NCBI GenBank assembly: GCA_016125005.1
Contig: WGMQ01000074.1
Span: forward strand, 1-34,308
Origin: a bacterium
GTDB taxonomy: Bacteria; Sumerlaeota; Sumerlaeia; SLMS01
DNA: 34,308 bases
Direction of reading: 5' to 3'
Numbering within the stretch: the stretch's first letter is position 1; every line of letters begins with the position of its first letter. The notes below the pieces were generated by a model. That model made no database searches, was not told the DNA's origin, and was given only the letters and a program-made list of their open reading frames with translations. The translations under genes and the position numbers were made by a program. Positions 1 to 9,119 of the stretch are shown here, in pieces.

Positions 1-2
1 TG

Positions 3-377
3 GTGCTGCTCCCGGTGGTCGCCGGCATCAGCTTCGAGCTGACGAAATGGGCCTCGCGCCATCCGCGCAATCGCCTTGCCCGCGTGCTGCTCCAGCCGGG
101 CTTCTGGCTGCAACGACTCACCACCCGCCAGCCCGACGACCTGCAACTGGAGGTGGCCATCGTGGCCCTCTTCGGGGCCCTTGCCATCGCCCCGGAGGAC
201 ACGGCCCCGCGCCACTACACGGTGCGGGGGCTTGAGGACGACGACACCGCTCCCGGCTACCAACCGCGCTCTCCTGCCCGCCGTGCGACCGCGCCGGGAA
301 CGAGTCCTGCTGACAACACACCGAAGACATCCGATCGGACCGAGGAGACCCCCATTGAACCGCAGCGACCTGCCTGA
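3..377 (+). CDS. DUF1385 (YqhQ-like) membrane protein, C-terminal part only
   Basis: The reading frame is already open at the left edge, so the 5' part of the gene lies outside the window and the GTG at position 3 is not claimed as the start. The visible first 60 residues match the C-terminal core of DUF1385 proteins: a hydrophobic segment beginning LPVVAGISFEL, then PGFWLQRLTTRQPDD and LEVAIVAL, which is the typical end of the family. The role of DUF1385 proteins is not well established; they are multi-pass membrane proteins. The last 60 or so residues are a proline-, threonine- and arginine-rich tail that looks disordered and lies outside the conserved domain. The stop overlaps the start region of the next gene by about 20 bases, suggesting an operon with the two small genes downstream. 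Confidence 0.8.
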   Translation: MLLPVVAGISFELTKWASRHPRNRLARVLLQPGFWLQRLTTRQPDDLQLEVAIVALFGALAIAPEDTAPRHYTVRGLEDDDTAPGYQPRSPARRATAPGTSPADNTPKTSDRTEETPIEPQRPA

Positions 378-618
378 GGCACTCATCGACAAGCTGGAGG
401 ATTTCGAGCAGCAGTACGGCCAGACGCGCGGCAAGCTGGCGCTGGCGATGGACCTGATGGTGGACGCCGAGGTCTCCGCCGGACAGCTCCGCGTCTATTG
501 CCGCTCGGGCCTCGACGCGCGCAAGGCGCACCCGGACCTGGAGTCGCTCCAGCTCTCCATCGCCGCCGTGCGGATGCTCATCAAGGACGCCTTCCGCGCC
601 AAGGAGGACGCCCAATGA
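355..618 (+). CDS. Small helical protein of unknown function (87 aa)
   Basis: I do not recognise this protein. The frame is open further upstream, but that part overlaps the DUF1385 gene in another frame. I chose the TTG at 355 because GAGGAG at 342-347 lies 7 bases upstream, giving 87 residues beginning MNRSDLPEALIDKLED. The sequence is rich in Leu, Ala, Glu, Asp and Lys with no glycine-rich loops, membrane segment or signal peptide, and is probably a short alpha-helical bundle or coiled coil. A single Cys lies near the middle (VYCRSG). Its stop overlaps the ATG of the SelW-like gene (ATGA), and AAGGAGG just before its end is the ribosome site for that gene, so the two are translationally coupled. 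A TTG start is less certain than the frame itself. Confidence 0.6.
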   Translation: MNRSDLPEALIDKLEDFEQQYGQTRGKLALAMDLMVDAEVSAGQLRVYCRSGLDARKAHPDLESLQLSIAAVRMLIKDAFRAKEDAQ

Positions 619-908
619 ACGGCACCGGCGCCCGGGTCGAGATTCGCTACTGCACGCAATGTCGCTGGATGCTCCGCGCCGCATGGATCGCCCAGGAACT
701 CCTCACCACCTTCGAGGCCGAGATCGGCGAAGTGGCGCTCGTCCCCGGAACCGGCGGCGTCTTTCAGGTACTGGCCGCCGACCAGATCGTCTGGGATCGC
801 ACCACCGACGGCGGCTTTCCCCAGCCCAAGGAACTCAAGCAGCGGATCCGCGACGTCATCGCCCCCGGCAAGTCCCTCGGACACTCCGACAGCCCCATCG
901 GCGGCTGA
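615..908 (+). CDS. SelW/Rdx-family thioredoxin-like protein (CxxC form)
   Basis: A 97-residue protein with the compact Rdx (SelT/SelW/SelH) pattern: beta strand VEIRYC, the redox motif C13-T-Q-C16, a helix with W-x-x-AAWIAQELL, then the EVALVPGTGGVFQV strand pair and a terminal strand with IVWDRTTDGGFP followed by a helix. In animal SelW the second redox position is selenocysteine; here both are cysteine, as in most bacterial members. The family is thought to act in thiol redox chemistry, but bacterial substrates are unknown. The start is firm: AAGGAGG at 601-607 lies 7 bases before the ATG at 615, which overlaps the previous stop. Length and motif fit the family well. Confidence 0.85.
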   Translation: MNGTGARVEIRYCTQCRWMLRAAWIAQELLTTFEAEIGEVALVPGTGGVFQVLAADQIVWDRTTDGGFPQPKELKQRIRDVIAPGKSLGHSDSPIGG

Positions 909-1042
909 GTGGGGGAGCCCTGCACCCGCACCTTGTCCTTGCCGCGCCTGAACCGATCCCATATGCCATCGGCGCATTATAACGGCGCAGGTTCGGCGAC
1001 GGGTTGCCCGCTTGAGGCGGCCTGCCGGAGAGAGGCAAACGC

Positions 1043-2308
1043 ATGGCGTGGGACAAGGATCGCATCCGCGGGCTGATTCTGACGATCGGGCCGGGTATCA
1101 TCTGGGCCGGTGCGGCAGTCGGTGTGTCGCACATCGTGCAGTCGACGCGCGCCGGGGCGGTGTATGGCTGGGGACTGCTCTGGGCCGTGCTGGTTGCCAA
1201 TATTTTCAAGTACCCTGCTTTCGAGTTCGGACCGCGCTACGCGGCGGCGACGGGCGAGAGCCTCATTGAAGGCTACAATCGTCTGGGACGCTGGGTGCTT
1301 GGGCTGTACCTGATCCTGACGCTGCTGACCATGTACACGATCCAGGCGGGCGTCACCGTGGCGGCGGCCGTAATGCTGAACGCGGTGCTGGGCGAGGCGG
1401 CGCCGTCGCTCCCCATGACCGCTTCGCTGATCCTGTTGGTCTGCGCCGGGCTGCTGGCGCTGGGGAATTATCCGCTGCTCGACAAGGCGATGAAGATCAT
1501 CATGGTGCTGCTGACGGTTTCGACCATCGCGGCCTGGGCGGTGACGCTGGGTCTGGATCGCCAGCCGGTGGAGGGCTTCAAGGCACCGAATCCCTTCGAT
1601 GCGGCCAGCATCATGTTTCTGGTGGCGCTCATGGGCTGGATGCCGTCGGCCATCGACATTTCCGTTTGGAACTCGCTCTGGACGCTGGAGCGCGCGCGCG
1701 AAACGGGGCACAAACCGACGGTCTCCGAGTCCCTTTTCGACTTCAACCTGGGTTACCTGGTGACGGGGATTCTGGCGCTGTTCTTCCTCGGCCTCGGGGC
1801 GAACGTGATCTACGGCAGCGGAGAGGAAATCAAGGACGGGGCGCCGTTCGGCGTACAGCTCTTCGGCATGTACACGAAGGCGCTCGGGTCGTGGGCGTAC
1901 CCGATCATCGCCACGGCGGCGATTACCACCATGTTCAGCACGGCGATGACGTGCTTCGACGCCTTTCCGCGGGTGCTGTCGCGTTCGGCGGCGCTGCTGA
2001 CCGGACACCGCGCCGAAGTCCGCAGCGAGCGGCACTATTACTGGATTTTCCTGGCCGCCCTGTTCGTCGGAACAGCGGTGATCCTATTCGGGTTCCTAAA
2101 GAGTGTGAAGGGTCTCGTGGACTTTGCCACGACCATGTCCTTCATGACGGCGCCGGTGCTGGCCATCATCAATCACTGGCTCATCACGTCGCGGCACACG
2201 CCCGCCGAGCATCAGCCGCCCCTTTGGATGCGGATGCTCAGCATCGCTGGCATCGTCTTCCTGCTGGGATTCTGCGCCCTATACGTCAAGGTGCGGTTCT
2301 TCTCGTGA
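1043..2308 (+). CDS. Divergent Nramp (SLC11)-like transporter
   Basis: A 421-residue integral membrane protein with about 11 hydrophobic segments, and the general order and length of Nramp divalent-metal carriers. The first segment, residues 12-35, contains GPGIIWAGAAVGVSH, and a middle segment, about 190-210, contains GWMPSAIDISVW. In classical Nramp carriers these positions hold the DPGN motif of helix 1 and the MPH motif of helix 6, which bind Mn2+ or Fe2+. Neither is present, so the substrate cannot be assumed to be manganese or iron. Related bacterial proteins sharing phrases such as GVSH-QSTRAGA exist, and this appears to be an uncharacterised branch rather than a damaged gene. AGAGG at 1031-1035 gives a good ribosome site 7 bases before the ATG. 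The gene stands alone, 112 bases before guaA. Confidence 0.8.
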   Translation: MAWDKDRIRGLILTIGPGIIWAGAAVGVSHIVQSTRAGAVYGWGLLWAVLVANIFKYPAFEFGPRYAAATGESLIEGYNRLGRWVLGLYLILTLLTMYTIQAGVTVAAAVMLNAVLGEAAPSLPMTASLILLVCAGLLALGNYPLLDKAMKIIMVLLTVSTIAAWAVTLGLDRQPVEGFKAPNPFDAASIMFLVALMGWMPSAIDISVWNSLWTLERARETGHKPTVSESLFDFNLGYLVTGILALFFLGLGANVIYGSGEEIKDGAPFGVQLFGMYTKALGSWAYPIIATAAITTMFSTAMTCFDAFPRVLSRSAALLTGHRAEVRSERHYYWIFLAALFVGTAVILFGFLKSVKGLVDFATTMSFMTAPVLAIINHWLITSRHTPAEHQPPLWMRMLSIAGIVFLLGFCALYVKVRFFS

Positions 2309-2385
2309 GGTGACGCCGCTAGAGGCAAACAGGCGCGTCCATCCTGCTTGCACCCTCCCGGTGCCGGGCCGCTAGCTTCCTGTCC

Positions 2386-2397
2386 CCGCCGCGGCGG
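2386..2397. promoter_or_regulatory. 12-bp GC palindrome upstream of guaA
   Basis: The 12 bases CCGCCGCGGCGG form a perfect palindrome ending 23 bases before the guaA ATG. A second, slightly interrupted palindrome (CCCGGTGCCGGG) lies at 2357-2368. They could be operator half-sites or simply a product of high GC content; no riboswitch-like fold was recognised here. Confidence 0.2.
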
Positions 2398-2420
2398 TAA
2401 ACTCCCAGGGTCCCACTCGC

Positions 2421-3934
<1,514 letters not shown>

Positions 3935-3944
<10 letters not shown>

Positions 3945-6130
3945 GTTCGCAGCGACCAGTCCTGCTGGACCTGCTTCGTCGCCATTGGGGCTACGACGGG
4001 TTCCGTCCGTTGCAGCAGGAGGCGATGGAGGCGCACCTGTCGCGCCGGGATTCCATCGTCATCCTGCCGACGGGAGGCGGGAAGTCGCTCTGCTTCCAGG
4101 CGCCGGCGCTGGCGATGGAGGGCACCGCCATCGTGGTCTCTCCGCTTATTTCCCTGATGAAGGACCAGGTCGACACGCTTCGCGGGATGGGAATCCAAGC
4201 GGGGAAGCTGCATAGCGGCCAGCCAGTCGACGAGGCGCGCGCTGTGGGGGATGCACTTCGCTCCGGCGACCTGCGACTGCTATACGTCTCGCCGGAGCGC
4301 CTCATCATGGAGGGCTTCGACCGCATCACCCGCGGCGCGCCGGTGTCGTTCCTTGCGGTCGACGAGGCCCATTGCATCAGCGAATGGGGTCATGACTTTC
4401 GCAAGGAATACCGCATGCTGGCCGGATTTCGTGAGGCCTTCCCGGAGGCGTCTATACACGCCTACACCGCAACGGCGACCCCACAGGTTGCCAAGGACAT
4501 GGGTGCGCAGCTGGGGCTTCGGAAGCCGGTCACGCTCATCGGTTCCTTCGATCGACCGAACCTCTTCTATCGCTCCGAGCCACGCGGCGACGCCACGCTG
4601 CAAATCCGCCGCATCGCCGCGCGCCATCGCGGAGAGAGCGGCATTGTCTACTGCATCAGTCGCAAGGACACCGAGAAGATCGCCGAGGAACTGCGCGGAG
4701 CCGGTATAGACGCGCTCCCGTACCACGCCGGTCTGGCCGACGAGGTGCGCGCCACCAACCAGGATCGCTTCATCAACGATGAAGTGCAGGTCATCGTGGC
4801 GACCATCGCCTTCGGCATGGGTATAGACAAGCCGGACGTCCGCTTTGTGGTCCACGCGGGGTTGCCGAAGTCGCTGGAGAATTACCAGCAGGAGAGCGGA
4901 CGCGCGGGGCGCGACGGCCTGGCCTCGGAATGCGTGCTGCTGCACTCTGGCGCGGATATCATGAAATGGAAACACATCACGCGCGACCTCCCGGCGGCGC
5001 AGCTCCGCATCTCCAACAACAAGCTCCGCGCGGTTGAGGACTACGCCACGTCGTTCGCGTGCCGCCGTGCCGCGTTGCTGCGCTATTTCGGCGAAGGCTG
5101 GACCCAGGAAAGCTGCGGTGGATGCGATGTTTGCGCCGGTCATCCAAGCCCCGTCCCCGACAGTCTTGTCGTGGCCCAGAAGATCCTCTCCTGCGTGAAG
5201 CGCCTCCGCGAGGAGCACGGTCCTGTCTATACAGCCAACGTGCTGCGCGCCGCCGATGACGCGCGTATCGTGGAGGCAGGGCACCACCAGCTCTCCACTT
5301 ATGGCCTGCTGCGCGATGTCACAGCGGAGGTGGTGCGCGGGTGGATCGCCCAGCTTTCCGCCCAGGGCTACCTGCTCCTGGACGGACGCGGCGAGGCGCC
5401 GCTCCGCGTCACGGCCCGCGGCTGGGAGGCGATCCACGGACGCGCCACGCCCCAGCTCTTCCAGCCGAGCGCGCGAGGCGAGGAATTCGTGGAGGAAGAG
5501 GTGCCGCAGAACGACGAATGGCAGGGCGTCGACCGCGATCTCTTCGAGGAACTGCGCATCCTTCGTGCGAATCTTGCCAAGGACAGCGACCTGCGTCCCT
5601 ACCAGGTTTTTGGCGACCGGACGCTGCGCGAGATGGCGTCGGTCCGCCCATCGACACTGGCAGGGCTCGGTCGTCTATACGGCGTGGGTCAGCGCAAGCG
5701 CGAGTCCTATGGCGACGCCTTCCTCGCGGCGATCCGCAGCTTCTGCAAGCGACGCCCGGAACTTCCCGTGGACGTCGATCTGGAAGCCGCTCCGCCACCC
5801 AGGAAGGCCAGCGGTCCCTCGCCCGATCGGGTCAAAGCCCAGGCGCTGGAACTGCTCCGCAAGGGCGGATCGGTGCGCGATGTGGCCGAGGTCGTGCACC
5901 GCGCCGAGAGCACCATCCGTGGCTATCTGGTGAGCATGATCGGCGAGGAAAACCTCACTGATCCCGAACTTTGGGTGCCCGCTTCCGACGTGAAGCGCAT
6001 TCGTTCCGCCGCGAAGAAGCTGGACGAATACACGCGACTGCGGCCGATCTTCGATCATCTCGAAGGAAGCATCCCCTACGATCATATCTCGATCACCCTG
6101 GCGTGCCTCCGCAACAGTCGGGGTGAGTAG
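3935..6130 (+). CDS. recQ: ATP-dependent DNA helicase RecQ
   Basis: RecQ is a 3'-5' DNA helicase of recombination and replication-fork repair. The 731-residue protein has the Walker A motif LPTGGGKS (44-51), DEAH at 143-146 with the RecQ-specific CISEWGHDFR loop after it, and motif VI QESGRAGRDG. The zinc-binding module is complete (Cys376, Cys394, Cys397, Cys400). A winged-helix RQC domain follows, then an HRDC domain (about 535-600) and a C-terminal helix-turn-helix extension (about 625-725) containing GGSVRDVAEVVHRAESTIRG, also seen in other long RecQ proteins. The ATG at 3935 overlaps guaA by 10 bases; an in-frame GTG at 3941 overlaps its stop and is equally plausible, and neither has a clear ribosome site. 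The gene holds five exact copies of the octamer GTCTATAC or its complement. Confidence 0.95.
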
Positions 6131-6151
6131 ACCGCTGAAGAGGCCGGACCA

Positions 6152-6175
6152 CAGATTGCGCAGATTTCACAGATT
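6152..6175. repeat. Three CAGATT units in 9-base phase
   Basis: CAGATT occurs at 6152-6157, 6161-6166 and 6170-6175, each separated by three bases (GCG, TCA, then CTC after the last). It lies 21 bases after the recQ stop, at the start of the 360-base gap between recQ and the MFS gene. Similar CAGATT-type phased repeats are seen between genes in several bacterial phyla; the function is unknown. Confidence 0.6.
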
Positions 6176-6268
6176 CTCGGGACAAGGCTGGTAGCCGGGA
6201 TGCAAACCATCCGTGTAGTCCATGCCATCTATTGCGTCCATTCATCAGGGCCGACGATGGGCTCCGAA

Positions 6269-6361
6269 CATCCCGAAGGGATGACAGCCAATAGCCGGTG
6301 GTTGAGGCCGCAGAGGCCGACACCACCGGATCGCCAACAACGGGAACCGACCCCGAAGGGT
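6269..6361. repeat. Array of three hairpins, REP/MITE-like intergenic element
   Basis: Three inverted repeats follow one another in the gap between the converging recQ and MFS genes. The first is CATCCC-GAA-GGGATG at 6269-6283. The second is CCGGTGGT (6295-6302) pairing with ACCACCGG (6322-6329), enclosing a smaller GGCC/GGCC stem (6306-6309 and 6315-6318). The third is ACCC-CGAA-GGGT at 6350-6361. The GAA-containing loops and the GGTGGT arm resemble dispersed noncoding repeats of environmental bacterial genomes. The rest of the gap (6362-6490) is noticeably more AT-rich around 6410-6445 and contains no credible gene. Small frames here lack ribosome sites and known motifs. The hairpins could also slow transcription from both sides. 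Confidence 0.5.
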
Positions 6362-6490
6362 GTCGCATCGGTACTTCGGACGAGCCGCATGACGAACCAT
6401 ACCGCCTGGAGCCATTTGTATATATGGACAGATGTATAGCATGTACTAACCACACTCCCGCTCGACTCGAGCAATCGATCTAGACGCTCC

Positions 6491-7771
6491 TCACGCCACT
6501 TCCACGCGCTGATTGGGCACGCGGAGCAGCAGGACGCCTCCGACGATGAACAGGATCGGCAACGATGCGATGTGGTAGCGCGAGTCGCTAACCATCAGCG
6601 CGGTGATTGCCATGAGCGTCGGGCCGATGATGGCCGCTGCCTTGCCCAGCATGTTGTATAGACCGAAGAACTCGCCCGCCTTCTCGGGCGGGATCAGTCG
6701 GGCGAAGAAGGAGCGACTGAGCGACTGCACACCCCCCTGGACCAAGCCCACCAGCCCGGCGAGCAGGTAGAAGTGCGCCGGTTTCGTCATGAACATCGCG
6801 CCGAAGGTGGCCACTGTATAGACAGCCAACCCGACGATGATGGCGGGGCGCGGCCCGATGCGCCCGCTAAGCCAGCCGAATGCCAGCGCAGCCGGGAAGG
6901 CAATGAACTGGGTCATGAGAAGCGCCGTCATCAGCACCGACGGCTCGAAGTTCAGGTCCGCCCCGAACTTTGTCGCCATGCGGATCACCGTGTTCACGCC
7001 GTCGATGTAGAGCATGTACGCGACGATGAACAGGAAGATGGGCCGATACCGCGGCAGTTCGCGAATGGTGGAGGCAATCTCGCCAAGCCCCTTCCTGGCC
7101 GCCGCGCCGAGCGACATGGCGCCGCTCGCCTTGCGCGACCGCACGAACAGGAAGAGCGGCACGGAGAACAGCGCCCACCAGATGGAAACCGTCAGGAACG
7201 AGGCACGAATGGCGTCCGCCTTGCCTGCGAAGCCAAAGGCCTCGAACTTGAGCAGCATCGCCACGTTCACCGTGAAGAGGAGCCCGCCGCCGAGATACCC
7301 GAGTCCGAACCCGAGCGACGAAACCCGGTCCCACGCCGACTCCTCCGCCACGTCCACCAGCATCGCATCGTAGAACACCAGCGCGCCGTTGAAGCCCACG
7401 CACGCCACCATGAACGCGGCGAGCGCCACCATCCAGGCAGGCTGGCCGAGAAACGCCAGGACTCCCGTGGCGAGCACCCCGATGGCGGTGAACAGGAACA
7501 GGAAACCACGGCGTTGCCCGCCCGCGTCGGCGATGGCACCGAGCGCCGGGGCCATCAGCGCAACCGCCACGCTGGCCGCGGTGTTCGCGAAACCCAGTTC
7601 CGCGGTGCTGACACCCGGACCCGAGCCCTCGCGCCAGTAGTTGCCGTAAAACACCGGAAAGAATCCCGCCAGCACCGTCGTGGCGAAGGCGGAATTGGCC
7701 CAGTCGTAGAAGGCCCACGACCAGATGGCGCGGCGATTGGATGCGGGAGGAGAGTCAGTCATCGGGAGCAT
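6491..7771 (-). CDS. MFS transporter, UMF1 family
   Basis: A 426-residue membrane protein with about 12 hydrophobic segments. The N-terminal phrase IWSWAFYDWANSAFATT is the hallmark of the UMF1 (Atg22-like) branch of the major facilitator superfamily. The central MFS-like loop and GGVQSLSRSFFARLIPPEKAGEFFGLYN further along are also typical. Bacterial members are poorly characterised; yeast Atg22 exports amino acids from the vacuole, which should not be transferred to this protein. The first ATG at 7771 was taken; the ATG at 7762 (MTDSPPASN) is possible. It is the last gene of a minus-strand group and converges on recQ. It carries two copies of the GTATAGAC octamer, at 6656 and 6816. Confidence 0.9.
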   Translation of the reverse strand: MLPMTDSPPASNRRAIWSWAFYDWANSAFATTVLAGFFPVFYGNYWREGSGPGVSTAELGFANTAASVAVALMAPALGAIADAGGQRRGFLFLFTAIGVLATGVLAFLGQPAWMVALAAFMVACVGFNGALVFYDAMLVDVAEESAWDRVSSLGFGLGYLGGGLLFTVNVAMLLKFEAFGFAGKADAIRASFLTVSIWWALFSVPLFLFVRSRKASGAMSLGAAARKGLGEIASTIRELPRYRPIFLFIVAYMLYIDGVNTVIRMATKFGADLNFEPSVLMTALLMTQFIAFPAALAFGWLSGRIGPRPAIIVGLAVYTVATFGAMFMTKPAHFYLLAGLVGLVQGGVQSLSRSFFARLIPPEKAGEFFGLYNMLGKAAAIIGPTLMAITALMVSDSRYHIASLPILFIVGGVLLLRVPNQRVEVA

Positions 7772-7843
7772 GGACTCCGGGCGATATCCGGTAGAGCCTC
7801 CGGTGACGCGGACGGGCGCGACAAGCGGGAATCAAGAGGGAGC

Positions 7844-8386
7844 TCAACCCGCTTGGTTCAACTCCACCTCGGCAAGCAGCCCGCTCGCTTGGTCGCGGTC
7901 CGCTGGCTGCACCAGCAAGCTGAACAGCCCGGGGCGATGCAGCGGGACCAGTTCCAGAGGAGTCGCCTCGGAGCCGCGTTGAATCGTGCAGGCGATGGCG
8001 TGGCTCTCCAGGTAACTGCGGAGCAGATTCGCTTTCCAAAGGTTCTCGGTCCGGTGCACACAGACCATTTCCGGCGCGACAAGCCACTCCACGACGTCAC
8101 TTGAGGAATCCTCTTCCTCGTCGATCGTCTCGCCCCCGCAGTCGCAATAGAGCACGCCAGCCGGGTATGGAGTGCCGCAGTGGAGGCACGAAACCGATCC
8201 CCCCGGGGTCTCGATCCCGTGCGGACGAAACTCGCTCGCCAGTGCCGCGCGACAAAGTTCTGCCCGTTGCTCAGGTGTCAGTTCGAACCCCCTTACCCGG
8301 TCCCGCCGGACAAGGCGCCCCAGACCGCACCACGCCAGGAACATCACACCACCGATCACGATTGCTGCATGGGTCGAATCGTTCAC
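7844..8386 (-). CDS. Membrane-anchored zinc-ribbon protein with DUF2007-type domain
   Basis: A 180-residue protein. The N-terminus is one hydrophobic segment (AIVIGGVMFLAWCGLG) followed by Arg-rich residues, suggesting a single membrane anchor. In the middle is a zinc-ribbon-like pair, C-L-H-C and C-D-C. An acidic stretch follows, then a C-terminal domain of about 75 residues with the DUF2007 pattern (VCVHRTENLWKANLLRSYLE, then FSLLVQPADRDQASGLL). DUF2007 is described as a possible signal-transducing or ligand-binding fold related to PII-like ferredoxin folds; no function is firmly known. The GTG start is supported by GGAGG about 10 bases upstream. It lies 72 bases upstream of the MFS gene on the same strand. 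Confidence 0.75.
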   Translation of the reverse strand: MNDSTHAAIVIGGVMFLAWCGLGRLVRRDRVRGFELTPEQRAELCRAALASEFRPHGIETPGGSVSCLHCGTPYPAGVLYCDCGGETIDEEEDSSSDVVEWLVAPEMVCVHRTENLWKANLLRSYLESHAIACTIQRGSEATPLELVPLHRPGLFSLLVQPADRDQASGLLAEVELNQAG

Positions 8387-8471
8387 GCGCCACGCTCCTC
8401 CGGGGATCGATCATCCCAAGGCTGCGCCGTTTTCGTCGCGTGGCAAGGAAAAGAAACGGGCGAGGGAGCTG

Positions 8472-9119
8472 TCAGAGCTTGCGATGGAACAAACCGCGGT
8501 AATGATCCGGCCATTCCTTCTCGATCGCTGCATGATCATCAGGCGTCATGATGATCGGGCCGCCGTAGGTGTACTCCATGAAGTCGGCCCAGATGTCGTC
8601 GGCGGTGTCATACTTGCCGTCTTCGCCCGCGCTCCGGTAATTACCCTGCCGCTTCTCGATCGCGTTCCCCCAAACGTCCTGAACCGTCATCATCCCGAAG
8701 GGATCATTGCGATTCAACCCGGCCTCACCCATTGGCTCTGCAAGTTTATAGGCCAGACAGAGTCTCATCACCTGCTTTTGCGTGATCCAGACCTTGTCCC
8801 GGTTCCACATGGGGCCGCCGGGTTGTTTCATCTCGTGCGACACCGCAGACACGATGACGACGAGAAGCACCAGCGCGACGATGCCGACAGGGAGCATCAT
8901 CACGAGCCGATTCGGTGGCGGTTCCACCTCGAACGCATAGTTCTTCACGGGGTTGATTTCCCGAGTATCGGCCACGGGACGCTGCTGGTGCAGCGGCGCC
9001 ACCGGCGCGGGCTGGGGGACTGCTCCCGATTCCTTCTGGGCCGCTTGCTGGGCCTCAGCCTCCCTTGCCTTCCTCAGATCCGCCACAGACAACTGCCGCG
9101 AAGGTTGCTCCCCGCTCAT
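8472..9119 (-). CDS. Single-pass membrane protein with pseudopilin-like C-terminal motif
   Basis: A 215-residue protein that I cannot assign to a named family. Residues 1-70 are charged, rich in Gln, Ala and Pro, and probably cytoplasmic. Residues about 73-92 form one strong membrane segment (LPVGIVALVLLVVIVSAV). The C-terminal part contains QDVWGNAIEKRQGNYRSAGE and then DGKYDTADDIW, closely resembling the D-x-W-G-N and SAG-x-DGK-x-x-T-x-DD motifs that form the calcium site at the end of GspG major pseudopilins. The N-terminal pilin signal is absent, so it is not itself a pseudopilin. The start has GGGGAT about 8 bases upstream of the ATG. Neighbours give no functional hint. Confidence 0.65.
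   Translation of the reverse strand: MSGEQPSRQLSVADLRKAREAEAQQAAQKESGAVPQPAPVAPLHQQRPVADTREINPVKNYAFEVEPPPNRLVMMLPVGIVALVLLVVIVSAVSHEMKQPGGPMWNRDKVWITQKQVMRLCLAYKLAEPMGEAGLNRNDPFGMMTVQDVWGNAIEKRQGNYRSAGEDGKYDTADDIWADFMEYTYGGPIIMTPDDHAAIEKEWPDHYRGLFHRKL

Larger units (their letters stand above)
4450..6823. repeat. Seven dispersed copies of octamer GTCTATAC/GTATAGAC in recQ and the MFS gene
   Basis: Exact copies begin at 4450 (GTCTATAC), 4704 and 4821 (GTATAGAC), 5225 and 5673 (GTCTATAC) within recQ, and at 6656 and 6816 (GTATAGAC) within the MFS gene. In recQ the copies fall in all three frames, reading as tct-ata-cac, ggt-ata-gac (twice), gtc-tat-aca and cgt-cta-tac. Spacing is irregular (about 120 to 980 bases) and both orientations occur. 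A weaker match, TGCTATAC, lies near 4279. The base following the GTCTATAC orientation is A in most copies. No flanking homology extends beyond the octamer, so this is not a duplicated segment. See the findings for interpretation. Confidence 0.85.

Noticed and set aside
615..660. Possible selenocysteine in the SelW-like protein
   Set aside because: Both redox positions are ordinary Cys codons (TGC), and no in-frame TGA with a SECIS-like stem is present.
977..2035. 352-codon minus-strand frame opposite the Nramp-like gene
   Set aside because: It is a shadow of a clear membrane protein gene; the product is Arg/Gln/His-rich.
4279..4286. TGCTATAC in recQ as another octamer copy
   Set aside because: Only six of eight bases match; noted as a weak relative but not counted.
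6432..6446. GTATAGCATGTAC as another octamer copy
   Set aside because: It differs from GTATAGAC in the last two bases, so it was not counted.
6093..6483. Several 60-120-codon frames in the recQ-MFS gap
   Set aside because: They overlap each other on both strands, run through the hairpin array and lack ribosome sites.
6773..8104. 443-codon plus-strand frame opposite the MFS gene
   Set aside because: It is a shadow of the MFS and DUF2007 genes; the product is Arg/His/Glu-rich with no domain.
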